Below, one piece after another: positions 61,199 to 64,000 of a stretch of 64,000 nt of DNA (positions within the stretch are counted from its first letter, which is position 1; each line of letters starts with the position of its first letter). Source of the stretch: Paracoccus litorisediminis (GTDB lineage: Bacteria > Pseudomonadota > Alphaproteobacteria > Rhodobacterales > Rhodobacteraceae); assembly GCF_009711205.1 (NCBI RefSeq), contig NZ_WMIG01000017.1:1-64000 (forward strand), read 5' to 3'. The position numbers and the translations under genes were made by a program. The notes below the pieces were generated by a model. The model did no database searches. It was not told where the DNA came from and saw only the letters and a list, made by a program, of their open reading frames with translations.

Positions 61199-62884
61199 GT
61201 GCATTCTACCATCCAGCTGATCGACCTTCTGGGCGCTGCGGCGCTGCTGCTTTGGGGGCTGCGCCTGATCAAGACCGGGGTGCTGCGCGCCTATGGCGTG
61301 GTCTTGCGGCAATGGCTGGCGCGCGGCGCGGGCAACCGGGTGGCCGCCGCCTTTTGGGGGTTCGTGGCCACGCTTGGCCTGCAATCCAGCACGGCGACGG
61401 CGGTCATCATCGCCTCATTCACGGCCCGCGATATTCTGCGGCCGCGGATGGCGCAGGCGATGATGCTGGGGGCCAATCTGGGCACGGCAATCGTTACCCT
61501 TATCCTGTCCGCCGATCTGCATTGGATGGCGAGTGCGGCGATCTTTCTGGGGGTACTGGTCCAAAATACCACGGGCTCGAACCGCAACAGGAACATGGGC
61601 CGCGCGGTGCTCGGGCTGGGATTCATGCTGTTGGCCCTGCAATTGCTGGGCGCGGTGACCGAGCCGCTGCGCGGATCGCAAACCACCGTCGCCATTTTGT
61701 CCGGCCTTGGCAACGCGCCCGCCTTCGCCCTGCTGATCGCGGCCGGGCTGGCCATTCTGGGATCGTCCAGCCTGGCGGTCGTCGTGCTGGTCATGCTGCT
61801 GGCCGGGGCCGGAGTCGTCGGGCCGGAACTGGCATTGTGGCTGGTGGCCGGGGCCAATCTGGGCGGCGCCGTGCCGCCTTGGCTGGCCGTCCGCGCGGAA
61901 GGCGTGGCAGCGCAGCGGTTGACCTTGGCAAATCTGCTGGTCCGCGCGATCGGCGCATTGGCCGTGCTGGTTCTGGCAGGTCCGATTGCGCGGGGACTGG
62001 GCCAAATCCTGACCCAACCCGATCATTTCGTGGTCGGGGCGCATGTCGCCTTCAATCTGGCGCTACTGATCGTTTTCCTGCCGCTGCTGACGCCGATCTC
62101 GCGTCTGGCTGAACGGCTGACGCCCGCAACCTCAGGCACTCCGGCATCCCGCAGTCATCTGGATGACAGCCTGCTGTCGATGCCGGAAATGGCCTTGGCC
62201 CAGGCCGCGCGTGAAACACTGCGCGTCGGCGATCTGGTCAGCGAGATGCTGGAGCGCACCGTCACGTCCTTGCGCGATTCCGATGAAGCCCCCTTCACCG
62301 ACATCGCCCGGCTGGAGGAGCAGGTCGATCAGCAGCACGAAGCGATCAAGCTGTATGTCGCCCGCCTATGCCGTGGCGCGCTGGACGAGGATGATGCCCG
62401 TCGCGCCGGTGAGATCGTGTCCTATGCCATCAATCTGGAGCATATCGGCGATATCGTCGAAGGTGGCCTTGCCGAGATCGCGGTGAAGAAGGCGCGTAAG
62501 AAACTGGCTTTTTCAAACGAAGGTCAGGCCGAGATTGCGGCTTTCTTCCAGCATACTCAGGAAAATCTGCGCATGGCGCAGGCGATTTTCCTGTCGCGCG
62601 ATGCGACCTTGGCACGGCGTCTGGTGGCCCGCAAGGTCGAAAGCCGCCGGATCGAGGCCGAATCCGCCGAGCACCATTTGCAGCGGATGCGCATCGGCCG
62701 GGCCGAGACGTTGGAGACCAGCACCATCCATCTGGACATCCTGCGCGACCTGAAGCGCGTGAACGCCCATATCGCCTCGGTCGCCTATCCCATCCTCGAA
62801 GGACTAGGGATGCTGGAGGAAAGTCGGTTGAAAAGTGACGCCATTCTCAAAGCGCGCATTGATGGCCCTGCGGGAAATGCGTGA
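61199..62884 (+). CDS. Na/Pi-cotransporter-family protein with PhoU-like domain
   Basis: 561 aa, GTG start after GGAGCGGAGAG. The first 310 residues hold about nine helices with the inverted Na/Pi repeats: GLQSSTATAVIIASF (about 60-74) and GSSSLAVVVLVM (about 187-198), plus GANLGTAIV. From about 335 to the end is a helical PhoU-like region. In E. coli the related YjbB exports phosphate. Encoded beside several phosphatases, it is likely the outlet for phosphate released from imported esters. Confidence 0.85.
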   Translation: MHSTIQLIDLLGAAALLLWGLRLIKTGVLRAYGVVLRQWLARGAGNRVAAAFWGFVATLGLQSSTATAVIIASFTARDILRPRMAQAMMLGANLGTAIVTLILSADLHWMASAAIFLGVLVQNTTGSNRNRNMGRAVLGLGFMLLALQLLGAVTEPLRGSQTTVAILSGLGNAPAFALLIAAGLAILGSSSLAVVVLVMLLAGAGVVGPELALWLVAGANLGGAVPPWLAVRAEGVAAQRLTLANLLVRAIGALAVLVLAGPIARGLGQILTQPDHFVVGAHVAFNLALLIVFLPLLTPISRLAERLTPATSGTPASRSHLDDSLLSMPEMALAQAARETLRVGDLVSEMLERTVTSLRDSDEAPFTDIARLEEQVDQQHEAIKLYVARLCRGALDEDDARRAGEIVSYAINLEHIGDIVEGGLAEIAVKKARKKLAFSNEGQAEIAAFFQHTQENLRMAQAIFLSRDATLARRLVARKVESRRIEAESAEHHLQRMRIGRAETLETSTIHLDILRDLKRVNAHIASVAYPILEGLGMLEESRLKSDAILKARIDGPAGNA

Positions 62885-62929
62885 TCCTTACTGTCCTCTG
62901 TGGTTGCCGTCCCCGAAGCAAGAGGATTT

Positions 62930-63314
62930 TGACCGCACGGTCGGCTCCGGAAGATCGCAGCACGGGCTTGCTACTCCTCGCTCTTCGGTGACACGAAGCG
63001 CATCTCCGGCTGGCGGGCGGCGCTTACAATCGCTTCGGCATCGGCAGCATCATTTTTCTGCCGTTTCACAAACGACTGAACGTATTGGGTGCTATGAGGC
63101 GAGCCTCATGCCCCATCGCTTCAACCTCGCGCACTCAGTAGCTAGAGCTGCCGCAAGCTTCGAAGACCACGAGACAGGGCTGAAGGCCCGACATAAATCC
63201 ACGAAACTGTTCTCGCGCAAGCTTCTTTCGAAAGAGGAGTTCTCCAGATTTTCTGGCACCGTGAACCTGGGAAGCGCGTTTCGCCAAGTCCATACCGATC
63301 ACAACATCCTTCAT
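62930..63314 (-). pseudogene. IS110-family transposase N-terminal fragment
   Basis: From an ATG at 63314 with GGAGGA upstream the minus strand reads MKDVVIGMDLAKRASQVHGA (first catalytic Asp), then CLVVFEACGSSSY, a stop at 63135, EVEAMGHEARLIAP, a frame slip near 63080, QYVQSFVKRQKNDAADAEAI, AARQPEMRFVSPKSEE and a stop near 62980. This is the DEDD catalytic half of IS110 transposases. The C-terminal half is absent; sequence similar in type lies at 42195-42574. Confidence 0.8.
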
Positions 63315-63904
63315 AGACCGTCCTCCCCATGAGCGTGTCGCAGGACCTAAGCATGCTATAGCTGCCTCCTGCGGATAGGGACGGACGGACCCCCAGCTAT
63401 TCGGTCCGTCCGTGGTGGATGACGACCAGCTTCTTGGCGACGTTATGCCCGGTTCCGCTGGACGGGCACGGATGGGGCCGCAGGTCACGCCCCATCAAGC
63501 AGTTCGATGCGGCGCAACACGGGAAACGCGTTCATCCAGATCGCGACGACCGTCAGTGTTCCTATCCCGCTCAACACGTGCCGGTCATCGACGCGGGACC
63601 GCCATTGCGCATGGGAAAGAGCGGCTCAGATGCGTCATCTGCATGTCAGTCAGAAAGGCGCGCTCAACGACGATTTCCTTGCGGAGCCTAAATCACGGCA
63701 GCCGACTGAAATCAGTTGATCCTGAGCCCCGTGAACAAGCTCATGATAGCGGGGCTATTGGGGGTAGCTCATAGGCCGGAACTCACGCCACGCTGGCAGA
63801 CGCACTCATCCGAAACATGACCCAAAATACACCTTCAGGGTGTGAGGATAATTTTCCATACACCAACTTAAATTTGTTGCATTTTTATTAAAGAGGTCTG
63901 GGAT
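63315..63904. other. Gene-poor right edge
   Basis: Apart from the MFS remnant no coding frame is supported. A 7-bp inverted repeat AGCCCCG / CGGGGCT spans 63726-63757. From about 63800 the composition turns AT-rich, with an ACACC-TTCA-GGGTGT small hairpin near 63820 and a TTGCATTTTTATTAAAG stretch that could hold the promoter of the gene at 63905. Confidence 0.4.
63485..63577 (-). pseudogene. C-terminal remnant of an MFS transporter
   Basis: The minus frame reads VLSGIGTLTVVAIWMNAFPV, LRRIELLDGA and a stop. A last helix followed by W-M-x-x-F-P-x-L-R-R matches the ends of MFS_3-type exporters. Upstream sequence is not coding. It is a short match with limited certainty. Confidence 0.4.
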
Positions 63905-64000
63905 ATGAAGTGGCTCATCATCATTAACCTGAGCGTGTCTATTTTCCTCGTATGCCGCTCGCTTCCAGACTGGATCAAAGAGGAGGCAATGAACAGGACA
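63905..64000 (+). CDS. Start of an AT-rich gene, truncated by window end
   Basis: From ATG 63905, after AGAGG, the frame reads MKWLIIINLSVSIFLVCRSL, then PDWIKEEAMNRT: a signal or anchor helix followed by soluble residues. A second in-frame ATG at 63989 has a stronger AGGAGG site, so the first 28 codons might instead be a leader. Base composition differs from the neighbouring operons. The family cannot be told. Confidence 0.45.
   Translation, partial: MKWLIIINLSVSIFLVCRSLPDWIKEEAMNRT

Noticed and set aside
63135..63488. 117-codon minus-strand protein read as one gene
   Set aside because: Only the part from 63314 is IS110 transposase; the first 58 codons are upstream non-coding sequence.
1..64000. 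CRISPR arrays, tRNA and rRNA genes, replication or partition genes
   Set aside because: None was recognised on reading the window; no regularly spaced repeats were seen.

Overview
The window is GC-rich, densely coded alphaproteobacterial DNA. The mix of uptake systems, FNT and HupE-type membrane proteins, PF20066-type small proteins and the IS content fits the Rhodobacteraceae, and Paracoccus is my best guess from gene style alone. The number of transporters, LysR/LacI regulators, decayed genes and IS remnants suggests an accessory replicon or island rather than core chromosome. I saw no rRNA, tRNA, CRISPR array or replication gene.

Layout. 1-4084 is an accessory edge: an IS3 end, two small proteins sharing an N-terminal PF20066-like domain, an AT-richer lipoprotein and secreted protein, and a broken DUF6680-type gene. 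4085-9804 is a PotABCD-type ABC operon with an Asp/Glu-racemase-like enzyme and a divergent LysR regulator. 9955-15182 holds a DUF3604 PHP-like protein, HupE/UreJ membrane protein, parvulin foldase and outer-membrane barrel, followed by a small membrane protein and a broken formate/nitrite channel (15440-16154). 16439-25741 is a CapA-like protein, a complete peptide/nickel-type ABC transporter, a D-2-hydroxyacid dehydrogenase and an MFS exporter. A convergent LysR gene separates it from 26764-29629: rubredoxin, rubredoxin reductase, a bicupin and a binding-protein-like protein without signal peptide. A decayed ThDP enzyme lies beyond.

31415-40446 combines a polar amino-acid ABC transporter, whose ATPase is fused to a DUF2817/M14-like peptidase, with a Rieske oxygenase, its reductase, a LysR regulator and a divergent FAD amine oxidase-like enzyme. 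This looks like import, hydrolysis and oxidative demethylation/deamination of an amino-acid derivative. 40702-42574 is a mosaic of dead IS256, ISL3 and IS110 pieces, followed by three consecutive type-B carboxylesterases (42865-47903) and 1.6 kb of non-coding or decayed DNA.

49509-62884 is the most striking locus. An AfuABC/FbpABC-type importer with three tandem paralogous binding proteins is followed by four cytoplasmic phosphatases of three folds (two inositol-monophosphatase-like, one dual-specificity, one calcineurin-like), a LacI regulator and a Na/Pi-cotransporter-family protein with a PhoU-like tail. Four copies of one 14-bp palindrome, TGCAC-N4-GTGCA, lie upstream of the transporter, inside the phosphatase operon and in the lacI/NaPi intergenic region. 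The simplest reading is a LacI-controlled pathway that imports intact phosphate esters, removes the phosphate in the cytoplasm and exports surplus phosphate. The right edge holds an IS110 N-terminal remnant, an MFS remnant and the start of an AT-rich gene.
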